Shown here: in pieces, positions 1 to 8,127 of the stretch
How positions within the stretch are numbered: position 1 is the first letter of the stretch
How the letters are laid out: each line of letters begins with the position of its first letter
Assembly: GCA_050174775.1 (NCBI GenBank)
Contig: JBFXJP010000006.1
Span: forward strand, 145,638 to 209,637
Origin: CAYPGJ01 sp050174775
GTDB taxonomy: Bacteria; Planctomycetota; Phycisphaerae; Phycisphaerales; UBA1924
DNA: 64,000 bases
Reading direction: 5' to 3'
Notes under the pieces: model-generated
Databases searched by the model: none
Seen by the model: only the letters and a program-made list of their open reading frames with translations
What the model was told of the DNA's origin: nothing
Made by a program: the position numbers and the translations under genes

Positions 1-50
1 CTCCCCGACGGCCCTTTTCCATGCGCGATCATCCCCCAGACCGCGCACCG

Positions 51-221
51 TCAATCTCGTGCGAGGCGACGACCATCGGCCGTCCGCCCCTCCTTCTTTC
101 GCCCCTTCTGGACCTCGCGCCGAACATCCGGCGCCCCAGCCCCGCCCTCGCGCACGCTCCCCAGCGCATGCACCAGCCCCACCGCGGCAATGGCCAACAC
201 GCCTCCCGTCGTCAGGATCAT
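51..221 (-). CDS. Small hypothetical membrane peptide (56 aa)
   Basis: An intact ATG-to-TGA frame on the minus strand encodes 56 residues. It begins MILTTGGVLAIAAVGLVHAL, a single hydrophobic segment, and continues with a strongly basic, charged tail (several KK and RR pairs). A purine-rich GAAGAGAG stretch lies a few bases upstream of the ATG, as expected for a ribosome binding site. It lies downstream of, and in the same direction as, the permease gene. No function is recognised. The size and composition suit a small single-pass inner-membrane protein, but such a short frame in high-GC DNA can occur by chance. Confidence 0.35.
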   Translation of the reverse strand: MILTTGGVLAIAAVGLVHALGSVREGGAGAPDVRREVQKGRKKEGRTADGRRLARD

Positions 222-377
222 CCGCTCTCTTCTTTGTCAGACCCGCGCCCGTCACGCCCGCAGCGCGCCCACGACGCGCCGCACACGCCCAGAGCATGCC
301 CCACGCGCCCGCGCCCGCAACGTCCGACACCCGTTATCCATCCCCTCCCGTGACGTCTGCAACGCCACGACCGATTA

Positions 378-2267
378 TCACCCCTCGCCCACGTCCGAAG
401 GCTTCTCCTCAGGCGGCAGCACCAGCGGGTGCGGCGTCGACTCCCTCGTGATCAACGCCACCCCGTCAGGCAGGTGCTGCGCCACCTTCACCACCACGTC
501 ACCCTCGATCGCGCGCGAGAACCAACGCCGCCGCGTCTTGCCCATGATCAGCGTGTCGCACCCGTACGTCACCGTGAAGTCCAAAATCTCATCCGCAATG
601 TCAGGCGAGCACACGTACACCGGCACGAACGGCACCCCCAGCCGTCTCGCCAGCACCGCCACCGTCCCAAGGCTCTCCAAAGCCTCCTTGTCGTCCTCCA
701 CCCTCGGCGCCGACCCCGCCGACACATCCAGCACCCGAAGCGCCCGCACGAAAATCGCGTACAGCGTCGTCCCCCTCCGACGCGCCATGTCCACCGCAAA
801 CTCAGCCTGATACCGACCGCGCGCCGCCAGCATGATCGGCGGCTTGCTCAGATCGATCCCCTTCGGCTCGCGCCGCAGCTCCGCGATCCAGCCCGTCACC
901 GGCTCAGGCAACGGCTCGCCCGCGTGCAGCTTCTTCTGCTGCTGCGCCACGAACCGCGTCACCAGCACCACCCCGATCACCGACCCCGCAAAGATCGTCG
1001 CCCACACCTTCGTCGCAACGATCGTCGCCTCGATCCCCAACATCACCACGCCGATCGTCAGCAGCGTCCAACGCTCCCACCCGCGAAGCGTCAGCTTCTT
1101 GTTCCGCGCCAGACACAACAGATCAATCGTGATCGCCCCCACCACGCCCACCGCGTACAACTCCGCAAGCATCGTCAGGTCACGCGCAAACAGCAGCACC
1201 ACGCAAGGCGCCACGCACGCCAGCACCAGCGGCGCCTTCGGCACGCCCGAGTAATTCAGCTTCGTCGCCAGCTTCGGCAGCTCCCCGTCCCTGCCCATGG
1301 CGTACTGCACCCCCACCATCCCCACGATCGCCGTGTTCGCCGCCGAGATCAGCAACGCACCGAACACGATCCCCGCGATCCCCCCGAACACGCTCCCCAC
1401 ACCGCTCCCGAACCAACCCGACGCCCCCTCCGTCGCGAGCACCTTCATCGCCGTGTCCCGATACGCCCGCACCGCCTCCGGAACCTCCTGACCCGCGAAC
1501 ACCTCAGCGTGCGGCGTCACCACGTTCGCAAGCGCCGGCAGACCCGCCAACGCAATCCCGAACAGCAGATTCAGCCCCGCAACCTCCGCCAGCACCGGCC
1601 AGATCGTCTTCTTCGACGTCAGACCCACCGGCTTCTTCATCACGCCCGTCATGTTCGCCACGGCCTCGACGCCCGACAACGCAAGCACGATCCGCACGAA
1701 ACTCGTCCAGTGGTCCATCGCCCCACCCGTAGGGTGCGCCTTCGCCACCGTCGTCAACCCCGCCGGCACGAACCGCATGCTCACCACGGCAATCAACGCC
1801 GACGTGATCAACGCCGCCACCGCCACGATCAACGCAAACCGCCCCGCGCTCCGCGCCCCGAACCAGTTCACGATCCCCAGCGACAAAATCGTCGTGATCG
1901 CGATCGGCAGCACAAGCTCGCCGTGCACCCCGAAATAGTGCATCCCCTCGAACACCGACAGCGACGCCGTCACGATGTAATCGCACAACAGCAGCGTCGC
2001 GCCGATCACCGACAGCGTCGGTGAGATCTGCCGTGCCGACGCATACACGCCCCCCCCGTCCGGAAAACTGCGACACACGATCGTGTACGCCCACGCCACC
2101 GCCACCATCAAAACCGTGATCGCCCCCAGGAACAGCGGCGACAAATGCCCCGTGTAGAAGAACGCCAGCCCGAGCACATACAGCCGGCTCGTCCCCCAAT
2201 CCCCGAACAGCAACGCCCCCGCGTGGCTCCAGCTCAGGTTCCGTGGCCGCTTACTCGTCTCAAGCAC
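378..2267 (-). CDS. APC-superfamily amino acid permease with cytosolic C-terminal domain
   Basis: A 629-residue inner-membrane transporter. Roughly the first 440 residues form about 12 hydrophobic segments. The early sequence GDWGTSRLYVLGLAF and the following PDGGGVYASAR are typical of APC-family (amino acid-polyamine-organocation) permeases. The last 190 residues are soluble and end in a stretch resembling a universal-stress-protein fold (YGCDTLIMGKTRRRWF), a combination known in some APC transporters. The substrate cannot be told from sequence. The start is a GTG. The gene is divergent from the mutase gene, with about 150 bp between them. Confidence 0.85.
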   Translation of the reverse strand: MLETSKRPRNLSWSHAGALLFGDWGTSRLYVLGLAFFYTGHLSPLFLGAITVLMVAVAWAYTIVCRSFPDGGGVYASARQISPTLSVIGATLLLCDYIVTASLSVFEGMHYFGVHGELVLPIAITTILSLGIVNWFGARSAGRFALIVAVAALITSALIAVVSMRFVPAGLTTVAKAHPTGGAMDHWTSFVRIVLALSGVEAVANMTGVMKKPVGLTSKKTIWPVLAEVAGLNLLFGIALAGLPALANVVTPHAEVFAGQEVPEAVRAYRDTAMKVLATEGASGWFGSGVGSVFGGIAGIVFGALLISAANTAIVGMVGVQYAMGRDGELPKLATKLNYSGVPKAPLVLACVAPCVVLLFARDLTMLAELYAVGVVGAITIDLLCLARNKKLTLRGWERWTLLTIGVVMLGIEATIVATKVWATIFAGSVIGVVLVTRFVAQQQKKLHAGEPLPEPVTGWIAELRREPKGIDLSKPPIMLAARGRYQAEFAVDMARRRGTTLYAIFVRALRVLDVSAGSAPRVEDDKEALESLGTVAVLARRLGVPFVPVYVCSPDIADEILDFTVTYGCDTLIMGKTRRRWFSRAIEGDVVVKVAQHLPDGVALITRESTPHPLVLPPEEKPSDVGEG

Positions 2268-2415
2268 CGATTCACCACGGCCCTCCGGCCGCGCTCCACT
2301 ACGCCTCGCGCGCGTTCACCCCACCCAACGCGCATCCTACCGACTTCCTCACGCCCCCTCCCACACACCAACCAAACCACACAATCCCCCTTGACCCATC
2401 CCCTACACTTTCTCC

Positions 2416-4338
2416 ATGACCACCGCTCCCTCACGCTCGACCCCCTCGGCCCCCAAGGTCGATCCCCACGCCGTCACCATCTCCGGCATCGTCCTCGACC
2501 CCGCATACGGCCCACCAAACGCCGGCGGTCAAACCCTCCCCGAATCCCTCACACACCTCGACCGCGACATCGCCTCCCCCGGCGCCTTCCCCTTCACCCG
2601 AGGCCTGTTCCCCCAGGGCTACCGCACGCGCCTCTGGACCATGCGCCAATTCGCAGGCTTCGGCTCCGCCGACGACACCAACAAGCGCTTCAAGTACCTC
2701 CTCGCCGCCGCCAAGGGAACCTCCGCCAACACCGGCCTCTCCACCGCCTTCGACCTCCCCACACTCATGGGCCGAGACTCCGACGATGAACTCTCCGTCG
2801 GCGAAGTCGGCCGCTGCGGCGTCGCCATCGACACCATCGAGGACATGCACCGCCTCTACGCCGACATCCCCATCGACTCCGTCACCGTCTCCCAAACCAT
2901 CAACGGACCCGCCGCCGTCATCTGGGCCATGTACCTCGCCATGGCCAAGCAGCGCAACATCTCCTGGGACACGCTCGGCGGCACACTCCAGAACGACATT
3001 CTCAAGGAGTTCCACTCCCAGAACGAGTTCATCTACCCCCCCGAAGCCTCCGTCAAACTCGTCGTCGACACCATCGAGTTCCAGTCACAACACGTCCCCA
3101 AGTGGAACTCCGTCTCCATCTCCGGCTACCACATCCGCGAAGCCGGCTCCACCGCCGCACAGGAACTCGCCTTCACACTCCGCGACGGCATGGAGTACGT
3201 CGAAGCCTGCCTCATGCGCGGCCTCGACGTCGACGACTTCGCCCCACGCCTCTCCTTCTTCTTTAACTCGCACAACGAGTTCTTCGAGGAGATCTGCAAG
3301 CTCCGCGCGGCCCGCCGCATCTGGGCCCGCATGATGCGAGACCGCTACAACGCCAAAAACCCGCGCTCCTGGTACATGAAGACCCACGTCCAGACCGCCG
3401 GCTGCTCACTCACCGAGCAACAACCCCTCAACAACATCGTCCGCGTCGCCTACCAGGCCATGGCCGCCGTCCTCGGCGGCTGCCAGTCCCTCCACACCGA
3501 CTCCATGGACGAAACCCTCGGCCTCCCCACCGAGCAGGCCGTCACCGTCGCCCTCCGCACACAACAAATCCTCGCACACGAAACCGGCGTCACCCGCGTC
3601 GTCGACCCCCTCGGCGGCTCCTGGTTCATCGAAGCCCTCACCGACAAAATCGAGGAAGAAGCCCTCCAATACATCGCCGAGATCGACCAGATGGGCGGCG
3701 GTGTGTGGAAGGGCGCTGAGTCCCGCAACGGTTCAGCCTCCGCAGCCGGCGCTTCCTCAGCCAACCCCTCTCCCCTTGAGGGAGAGGGTGGCCGCGACAG
3801 CGGCCGGGTGAGGGGTGCAAACGGCGCCGCCTCCGGGGCCCCCTCTCCCACCTCTGGTGGGAGAGGGCAGGGTGAGGGCTCCATGGCCTCTTCCTCCTCC
3901 TCATCTATGTCTTCTGGCTCTTCTCGTTTCTCCCCCCTCGGCGGCTACGGCGGCGTCGTCGAAGGCATCCATCGCGGCTACTTCCGCCGCCACATCGCCG
4001 AAGCCTCCTACCGCTTCTCCGAGGAGTGTGAGGCCGGCGACCGACTCATCGTCGGCGTTAACGCCTACCGCGAAGACTCGAGCGACCGACCCATCGAGAT
4101 CCTCCAGATCTCCCACGACGTCGAGACCACCCAGGTCGAGCGCCTCAAATCCTTCAAGGCCCGCCGCGACGCCTCCAAGGTCGCCTCCGCCCTCGAGGCC
4201 ATCCGCGCCGCGGCCCGCAACGACGACAACGTCATGCCCGCCCTCGTCGACGGCGCCCTGAACAACTGCACCCTCGGCGAAATGGTCCAGGCCATGGCCG
4301 ACGTCTACGGCCGCTACACCGGCGGCCCGGAGTGGTGA
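2416..4338 (+). CDS. Acyl-CoA mutase large subunit, isobutyryl-CoA mutase-like (B12-dependent), with in-frame repeat insertion
   Basis: 640 residues matching the catalytic TIM-barrel subunit of the methylmalonyl-/isobutyryl-CoA mutase family, which rearranges acyl-CoA carbon skeletons with adenosylcobalamin. Family blocks are clear: MRQFAGFG, LMGRDSDD, SISGYHIREAG, QTAGCSLTEQQP, QSLHTDSMDETLGLP. The residue that is Tyr in methylmalonyl-CoA mutases is Phe here (F79), and the Arg that binds the methylmalonyl carboxylate is Gln (Q202); both match isobutyryl-CoA mutase. There is no C-terminal B12-binding domain, so a separate small subunit is needed; none is in the window. About 79 residues (430-508) between MGGG and GGYGGVVEG are an extra Ser/Gly-rich insert encoded by two palindromic repeats; without it the length is normal for the family. 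Confidence 0.88.
   Translation: MTTAPSRSTPSAPKVDPHAVTISGIVLDPAYGPPNAGGQTLPESLTHLDRDIASPGAFPFTRGLFPQGYRTRLWTMRQFAGFGSADDTNKRFKYLLAAAKGTSANTGLSTAFDLPTLMGRDSDDELSVGEVGRCGVAIDTIEDMHRLYADIPIDSVTVSQTINGPAAVIWAMYLAMAKQRNISWDTLGGTLQNDILKEFHSQNEFIYPPEASVKLVVDTIEFQSQHVPKWNSVSISGYHIREAGSTAAQELAFTLRDGMEYVEACLMRGLDVDDFAPRLSFFFNSHNEFFEEICKLRAARRIWARMMRDRYNAKNPRSWYMKTHVQTAGCSLTEQQPLNNIVRVAYQAMAAVLGGCQSLHTDSMDETLGLPTEQAVTVALRTQQILAHETGVTRVVDPLGGSWFIEALTDKIEEEALQYIAEIDQMGGGVWKGAESRNGSASAAGASSANPSPLEGEGGRDSGRVRGANGAASGAPSPTSGGRGQGEGSMASSSSSSMSSGSSRFSPLGGYGGVVEGIHRGYFRRHIAEASYRFSEECEAGDRLIVGVNAYREDSSDRPIEILQISHDVETTQVERLKSFKARRDASKVASALEAIRAAARNDDNVMPALVDGALNNCTLGEMVQAMADVYGRYTGGPEW
3765..3818. repeat. Palindromic repeat A inside the mutase gene
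   Basis: A perfect 9-bp stem (CCTCTCCC-type arm at 3766-3774, loop CTTGA, matching arm 3780-3788) is followed by a second hairpin GCCGC-GACA-GCGGC and a GGGTGAGGGG tail. This looks like the intergenic palindromic elements widespread in high-GC bacteria (arms CCCTCTCCC/GGGAGAGGG). Here it is translated, in frame, without a stop codon. Confidence 0.8.
3838..3880. repeat. Palindromic repeat B inside the mutase gene
   Basis: A perfect 11-bp stem (CCCTCTCCCAC at 3841-3851, loop CTCTG, GTGGGAGAGGG at 3857-3867) is followed by GGGTGAGGGCT. It has the same orientation and design as the copy 20 bp upstream, and both lie in the 79-residue insert of the mutase. The pair suggests either a tandem insertion or a duplication of one element. 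Confidence 0.8.
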
Positions 4339-4339
4339 A

Positions 4340-5056
4340 GTGTCGCAAGTGAAACTCTTGCCGGTGGAGGTCATTAACAACGGCGATGCGATCAAGGCTA
4401 AAGAGGTGTTCGGATGGACTGACGATCTGGCGACGTCAGTAGCTGATTGGTATTTTAGGCTCAACGGCTTTCTAACTTGGCGCAATTACATATTGCATAA
4501 ATCTCAAAGCGGCGGCGGCAATCCACTAACTGATGCCGATATTGTGGGTGCGCGATATCGGTATCGCAGTGAATTAGCGACGTCCTCCAAAGGCCCGCTT
4601 CACGATGACGAAGTACTCGCAGGCGTAGAGATTGCGTTTTGCGAAGTAAAGTCAGGTCAAATCAACATCAATGGTCCGTGGTCTAATCCATCATCAGGTT
4701 GTATTCAAGAGGCGCTGCGAGCGGTAGGCTGTGTTGACCCCAAAGAAGTAGATAGCGTCGCTTCTGTCCTGTATTCCAAGCGGGAAGCGATTGACGGCAG
4801 ATGCAAAATCTTTGCAATGGGAATGCGCAAGCCCAGAGATGCGTCCCAAGCGGTACCGAACATGTTATTGTTCTGCCACGTCTTGCGATGGATACACAAC
4901 AGATTCGCCAAGCATGGTGAATTCAAGAAAAATGTAAATAGCTGGGACATCGTGGGCAGACGACTGTGCAACGACGCCGAGACGCCAGCAGATAAGTTTG
5001 TCAAACAATGGATTAAGCTCATTCGTGATGACACCAAGGCGCGGCACGCGCAGTGA
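4340..5056 (+). CDS. Hypothetical protein with PD-(D/E)XK nuclease-like motifs; low-GC, probably acquired
   Basis: 238 residues, starting at a GTG one base after the mutase stop. The family is not recognised with certainty. The central part reads NPLTDADIVGARY (D65/D67) and then VEIAFCEVKSGQININGPW (E102, K104). This D...ExK arrangement with a hydrophobic strand before it is the core pattern of PD-(D/E)XK nuclease-fold proteins. The C-terminal half is alpha-helical and aromatic (MLLFCHVLRWIHNRF). Base composition is very different from the neighbours: the stretch 4441-4500 is about 38% GC in a region otherwise near 70%, and codon use is AT-tolerant. This points to recent transfer, perhaps of a defence or mobile-element gene. 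The nuclease role is inference. Confidence 0.6.
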   Translation: MSQVKLLPVEVINNGDAIKAKEVFGWTDDLATSVADWYFRLNGFLTWRNYILHKSQSGGGNPLTDADIVGARYRYRSELATSSKGPLHDDEVLAGVEIAFCEVKSGQININGPWSNPSSGCIQEALRAVGCVDPKEVDSVASVLYSKREAIDGRCKIFAMGMRKPRDASQAVPNMLLFCHVLRWIHNRFAKHGEFKKNVNSWDIVGRRLCNDAETPADKFVKQWIKLIRDDTKARHAQ

Positions 5057-5256
5057 GCTCCGGATTCTTTGCCGCTGTTCCCCCGCCTCGCCCACATGCA
5101 ATTTGTGCCCGCCGCGCTCGATTCTCACACCTCCCCCCGCTCCGCGTTCACCAGCATCCTCTGCAAATACCCCGTCGTCCCCTCGAACGGGCACGCCGAC
5201 GTGATTGACCCTCACCGAGCAACGCACGCTCCCCGCCTCCTCGCGCCGCCCGCCCC
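5057..5256. other. Intergenic, no gene seen
   Basis: About 200 bp between the low-GC gene and the first repeat unit. It is pyrimidine-rich, has high GC again, and has no frame with convincing protein character. It may hold the remains of the sequence into which the low-GC gene or the repeat module inserted. Confidence 0.4.
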
Positions 5257-5574
5257 CATCGAGTGAGCCCGCCCATCGCGCACTTCGCGCACCAGGCGAG
5301 ACGCGACCACGAGGGAGCGTCTACTCCGCCTCTTTCTGCTTCCCGCCTCATCCCTCAAGTCTCCTCCATCGAGTGCGCCCGCCCATCGCGCACTTCGCGC
5401 ACCAGGCGAGACGCGACCGCGAGGGAGCGTCTACTCCGCCTCTCTCTCCTTCCCGCCTCATCCCTCAAGTCTCCCCCATCGAGTGAGCCCGTCCATCGCG
5501 CACGACGCGCACCGGGCGAGACGCGACCGCGAGGGAGCGTCTACTCCATCTCTTTCTTCTTCCTCACCTGCTCC
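5257..5574. repeat. 110-bp tandem repeat array, 3 units (left of RAYT)
   Basis: Units begin at CATCGAGTG at 5257, 5367 and 5477, an exact 110-bp period. The third unit is overrun by the RAYT 3' end. Each contains GCGC-ACTTC-GCGC and the inverted repeat AGACGC-N12-GCGTCT (loop around GACCGCGAGGGA), followed by a pyrimidine-rich tract and CCTCATCCCTCAAGTCTCC. Copies differ at only a few positions, so the array is young or kept uniform. Confidence 0.9.
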
Positions 5575-6083
5575 TCCCACCGCCGCTTCTTCTCCACCCG
5601 CGCCCGCACCGCCTCCGAACTCTGCAACCGATTCACGTAATCGCACGCCGAAACGATCGTCGTCTCTTTGTGCAACCACCTCGTGCTCCCGTGCCTCGAC
5701 CACACCTTCGTCCCCTCCCCAACCAACCCCCGCGCCCGCAGCGCTTTCGTCGCCCACGCCTTGAACGACGTCATGACGTGCTCAGGTTCCTCCTTTGCCG
5801 TCACCACCACGTGCACGTGATTCGTCCGAACATTGATCGCGTGCAACCGCCACCCGCGCAATTCGCACGTCCGTCGAATCTCTCCCTCCACCACACGTCT
5901 CTCCTCTTCTCCCAACACCACTCCCCCGTGCCTCAACCCCTCCGTGTCTCTCCTCAGCCTCCCCTCATCCTTCCTCCCAAACTCCATCCCCACCACGTTC
6001 ATCCCCGGCTCAACCCACCCCTTCTCCACCCCGTGCAACCACGTCCCGTACGTGTGAAACGTGATGAGATACGCCCGGTCCAC
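5541..6083 (-). CDS. REP-associated tyrosine transposase (RAYT, Y1/HUH family)
   Basis: 180 residues of the IS200-like Y1 transposase fold. The N-terminal ITFHTYGTWLHG is characteristic of the RAYT branch. The HUH metal site is in TNHVHVVV (H89, H91), and the probable nucleophile is Y149 in ACDYVNRLQ. These enzymes nick single-stranded DNA at REP palindromes. The start is a GTG at 6083; an in-frame stop lies a few codons upstream, so it cannot extend far. The last residues (KKKEME) and the stop codon are encoded inside the conserved part of a repeat unit. All catalytic motifs are present, so it is probably active or recently active. Confidence 0.88.
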   Translation of the reverse strand: MDRAYLITFHTYGTWLHGVEKGWVEPGMNVVGMEFGRKDEGRLRRDTEGLRHGGVVLGEEERRVVEGEIRRTCELRGWRLHAINVRTNHVHVVVTAKEEPEHVMTSFKAWATKALRARGLVGEGTKVWSRHGSTRWLHKETTIVSACDYVNRLQSSEAVRARVEKKRRWEEQVRKKKEME

Positions 6084-6233
6084 CCCCGCATTCTCCCATC
6101 ACACCCTCACCGCGCCCAGCCCGCGTTTCGCTGTCTTTGCCTCTTCTCTTCCCCTCTTCCTCTCTTCCTCTCCCCACCTCCTCGCGCCGCTCGCCTCGTC
6201 AATCCGGGGCGCGTTCCGCGTCTCCGCGTGCAT

Positions 6234-6519
6234 AACGAGACGCGACCGCGAGGGAGCGTCTACCCCCTCTCCTTCTCCTCCCCGCCTCATCCCTCAAGTC
6301 TCCCCCATCGAGTGCGCCCGCCCATCGCGCACTTCGCGCACCAGGCGAGACGCGACCGCGAGGGAGCGTCTACCCCCTCTCCTTCTCCTCCCCGCCTCAT
6401 CCCTCAAGTCTCCCCCATCGAGTGCGCCCGCCCATCGCGCACTTCGCGCACCAGGCGAGACGCGACCGCAAGAGAGCGTCTACCCCCTCTCCTTCTCCTC
6501 CCCGCCTCATCCCTTCAAG
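6234..6519. repeat. 110-bp tandem repeat array, about 2.6 units (right of RAYT)
   Basis: A partial unit (from GAGACGCGACC at 6234), a full unit starting at 6306 and a third from 6416 to about 6519, again with 110-bp spacing. Orientation is the same as in the left array. These units share CTACCCCCTCTCCTTCTCCTC in the pyrimidine tract, where the left units have CTACTCCGCCTC, so each side has been homogenised separately. Confidence 0.9.
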
Positions 6520-6626
6520 CGATCACCATCCACCAACCGCCCGCGCACCCGCTCAACTACCTCCCGGTTTCCGCTTTTCACTTTTCACGTTCCGCTTTCC
6601 TTCTCCCCTAGTGCCCTTCTCTTCTC

Positions 6627-8063
6627 TCACCCCAACTCCCCCAACCCCTCCTGCACCCTCCCCACTCCCACATACTCCACCTCAACGCCCCGCACGCTCC
6701 CCTGCCCCCTCGGCCCAACCACCCTCCTGTACCCCAACCTCACCGCCTCCCGCACCCGCGCCTCCATCTGACTCACCGCGCGCACCTCGCCACCCAACCC
6801 CACCTCGCCCACCACCGCCGTCCCCTTCCCCAAGGCCCGCTTGAACTGCGCACCCGCAATCGCCAACGCCAACGCCAGATCCGCCGCCGGCTCCACCACC
6901 CGCACACCGCCCACCGCCGACGCAAACACGTCCCGATCCGACAACCTAAGCCCCCCGTGCTGCTCCAGCACCGCAATCAACATCGCCACTCGGCTCGCAT
7001 CAACCCCCGACGTCTTCCGCTTCACCACCCCCGGAAAACCCGTCGCCGTCAACGCCTGCACCTCAACCAGCAAACACCGCGACCCCGTCATGACCGGACA
7101 CACCACACTCCCCGCAGTGGGTTTCTCATTCGACGCGAGCGCCCCGGCGCCATCCTTCACCTCGCGCAATCCCTCCCCCGTCATCTCGAACAAACCCACC
7201 TCGAGCGTCGTCCCGAACCGGTTCTTCACCGCGCGCACCACGCGATGCGCGTGATGCCGGTCCCCCTCGAAGTACAGCACCGCATCCACCAGATGCTCCA
7301 GCAACCTCGGCCCCGCCAGCGCCCCATCCTTCGTCACGTGCCCCACCAGCACGATCGCCACCCCGCTCACCTTCGCCAGATACACCAACTCCGTGCAACA
7401 CCGCCGCAACTGCGCAATCGACCCCGGCGATGCATCCAGGTCCGCCTTGTAAATCATCTGAATCGAATCGATCACCACCACGCTCGGCCGCACGCGCCGC
7501 ACCTGCTCCACAATCCGCGCCAGATTCGTGTCCGCCAACGCCCACAACTCGCGCGACGACGCCTCATCCTTCTTCTCATTCGGCGCGGCGCCCACCCTCC
7601 CCGCGCGCAGCCGCACCTGCTCCGCGCTCTCCTCACTGCTCACGTACAGCACGCGCACACCACCACCCGCCATCTTCGACGCGGCCTGCAGCAACAACGT
7701 CGACTTCCCGATCCCCGGATCACCCCCGATCAACACCGCGCTCCCAGCAACCAACCCTCCCCCCAGCACCCGATCAAGCTCACCCACCCCTGTCGAAACC
7801 CGCAACGCCTCCGGCGTCCCCACCGCGTCCGCAATCGGCCGCGCCTCCGGCGCCTCGTGCTTCCCCGACGCCGCCCCGTCCTCCTGCAGCGCAGCCGCAT
7901 CCCATCCCGCGGCCAAACCCTGCTGCGGATCCTTCACCGCCGACGAATCAACCCGATGCTCCTCCAGCGCATCCCAAGCCCCGCAGTCCGGACACTTCCC
8001 CATCCACCGGTGCTGCACGCCCCCGCACGACCGACACACGTACGCAACCTTCGTCTTCGCCAC
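6627..8063 (-). CDS. radA: DNA repair protein RadA (Sms)
   Basis: About 478 residues. RadA is a RecA-like, DnaB-type helicase that promotes branch migration during recombinational repair. The order of parts is canonical: an N-terminal C4 zinc finger (CRSC at residues 10-13 and CPDC at 24-27), Walker A GGDPGIGKST near 111-121, the RadA-specific KNRFG near 280, and a C-terminal Lon-protease-like domain (VGEVGLGGEVRAV). I chose the GTG at 8063 because homology starts immediately after it (VAKTKVAYVCRSCG); the frame remains open for about 80 codons upstream but without family-like sequence. It is divergent from the uracil-DNA glycosylase gene. Confidence 0.95.
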   Translation of the reverse strand: MAKTKVAYVCRSCGGVQHRWMGKCPDCGAWDALEEHRVDSSAVKDPQQGLAAGWDAAALQEDGAASGKHEAPEARPIADAVGTPEALRVSTGVGELDRVLGGGLVAGSAVLIGGDPGIGKSTLLLQAASKMAGGGVRVLYVSSEESAEQVRLRAGRVGAAPNEKKDEASSRELWALADTNLARIVEQVRRVRPSVVVIDSIQMIYKADLDASPGSIAQLRRCCTELVYLAKVSGVAIVLVGHVTKDGALAGPRLLEHLVDAVLYFEGDRHHAHRVVRAVKNRFGTTLEVGLFEMTGEGLREVKDGAGALASNEKPTAGSVVCPVMTGSRCLLVEVQALTATGFPGVVKRKTSGVDASRVAMLIAVLEQHGGLRLSDRDVFASAVGGVRVVEPAADLALALAIAGAQFKRALGKGTAVVGEVGLGGEVRAVSQMEARVREAVRLGYRRVVGPRGQGSVRGVEVEYVGVGRVQEGLGELG

Positions 8064-8127
8064 GAGCCCAGCGTACCCGCGCCGACCCCCGCCGCGCGCG
8101 CACGTCCCGATACACTCCCCAAAGACC

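Larger units (their letters stand above)
5257..6519. mobile_element. RAYT-REP module: transposase gene flanked by 110-bp repeat arrays
   Basis: A REP-associated tyrosine transposase gene lies between two clusters of the same 110-bp unit (three units or part-units on each side, all in the same orientation). This is the layout of RAYT/REP systems, in which a single-copy HUH transposase maintains short non-autonomous palindromic repeats. No IS-type terminal repeats or target duplication are seen, as expected for RAYTs, which are usually domesticated and do not move as classical IS elements. Confidence 0.75.

Noticed and set aside
1..22. A possible start of another minus-strand gene at position 22 (ATG with GGGGAT upstream)
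   Set aside because: Only seven codons lie inside the window, so there is nothing to identify.
429..2024. Long plus-strand frame rich in Arg and His opposite the permease gene
   Set aside because: It is the antisense shadow of the permease: no start signal, no domain, and a composition (R/H/P) typical of reverse frames in high-GC DNA.
3450..3904. Minus-strand frames with PHPALSHQRWERG/HPLPQGERG-like strings
   Set aside because: These are the translated palindromic repeats on the other strand, not genes.
5057..5256. Remnant of a second acquired gene
   Set aside because: No frame resembles a known protein; composition has returned to that of the host.
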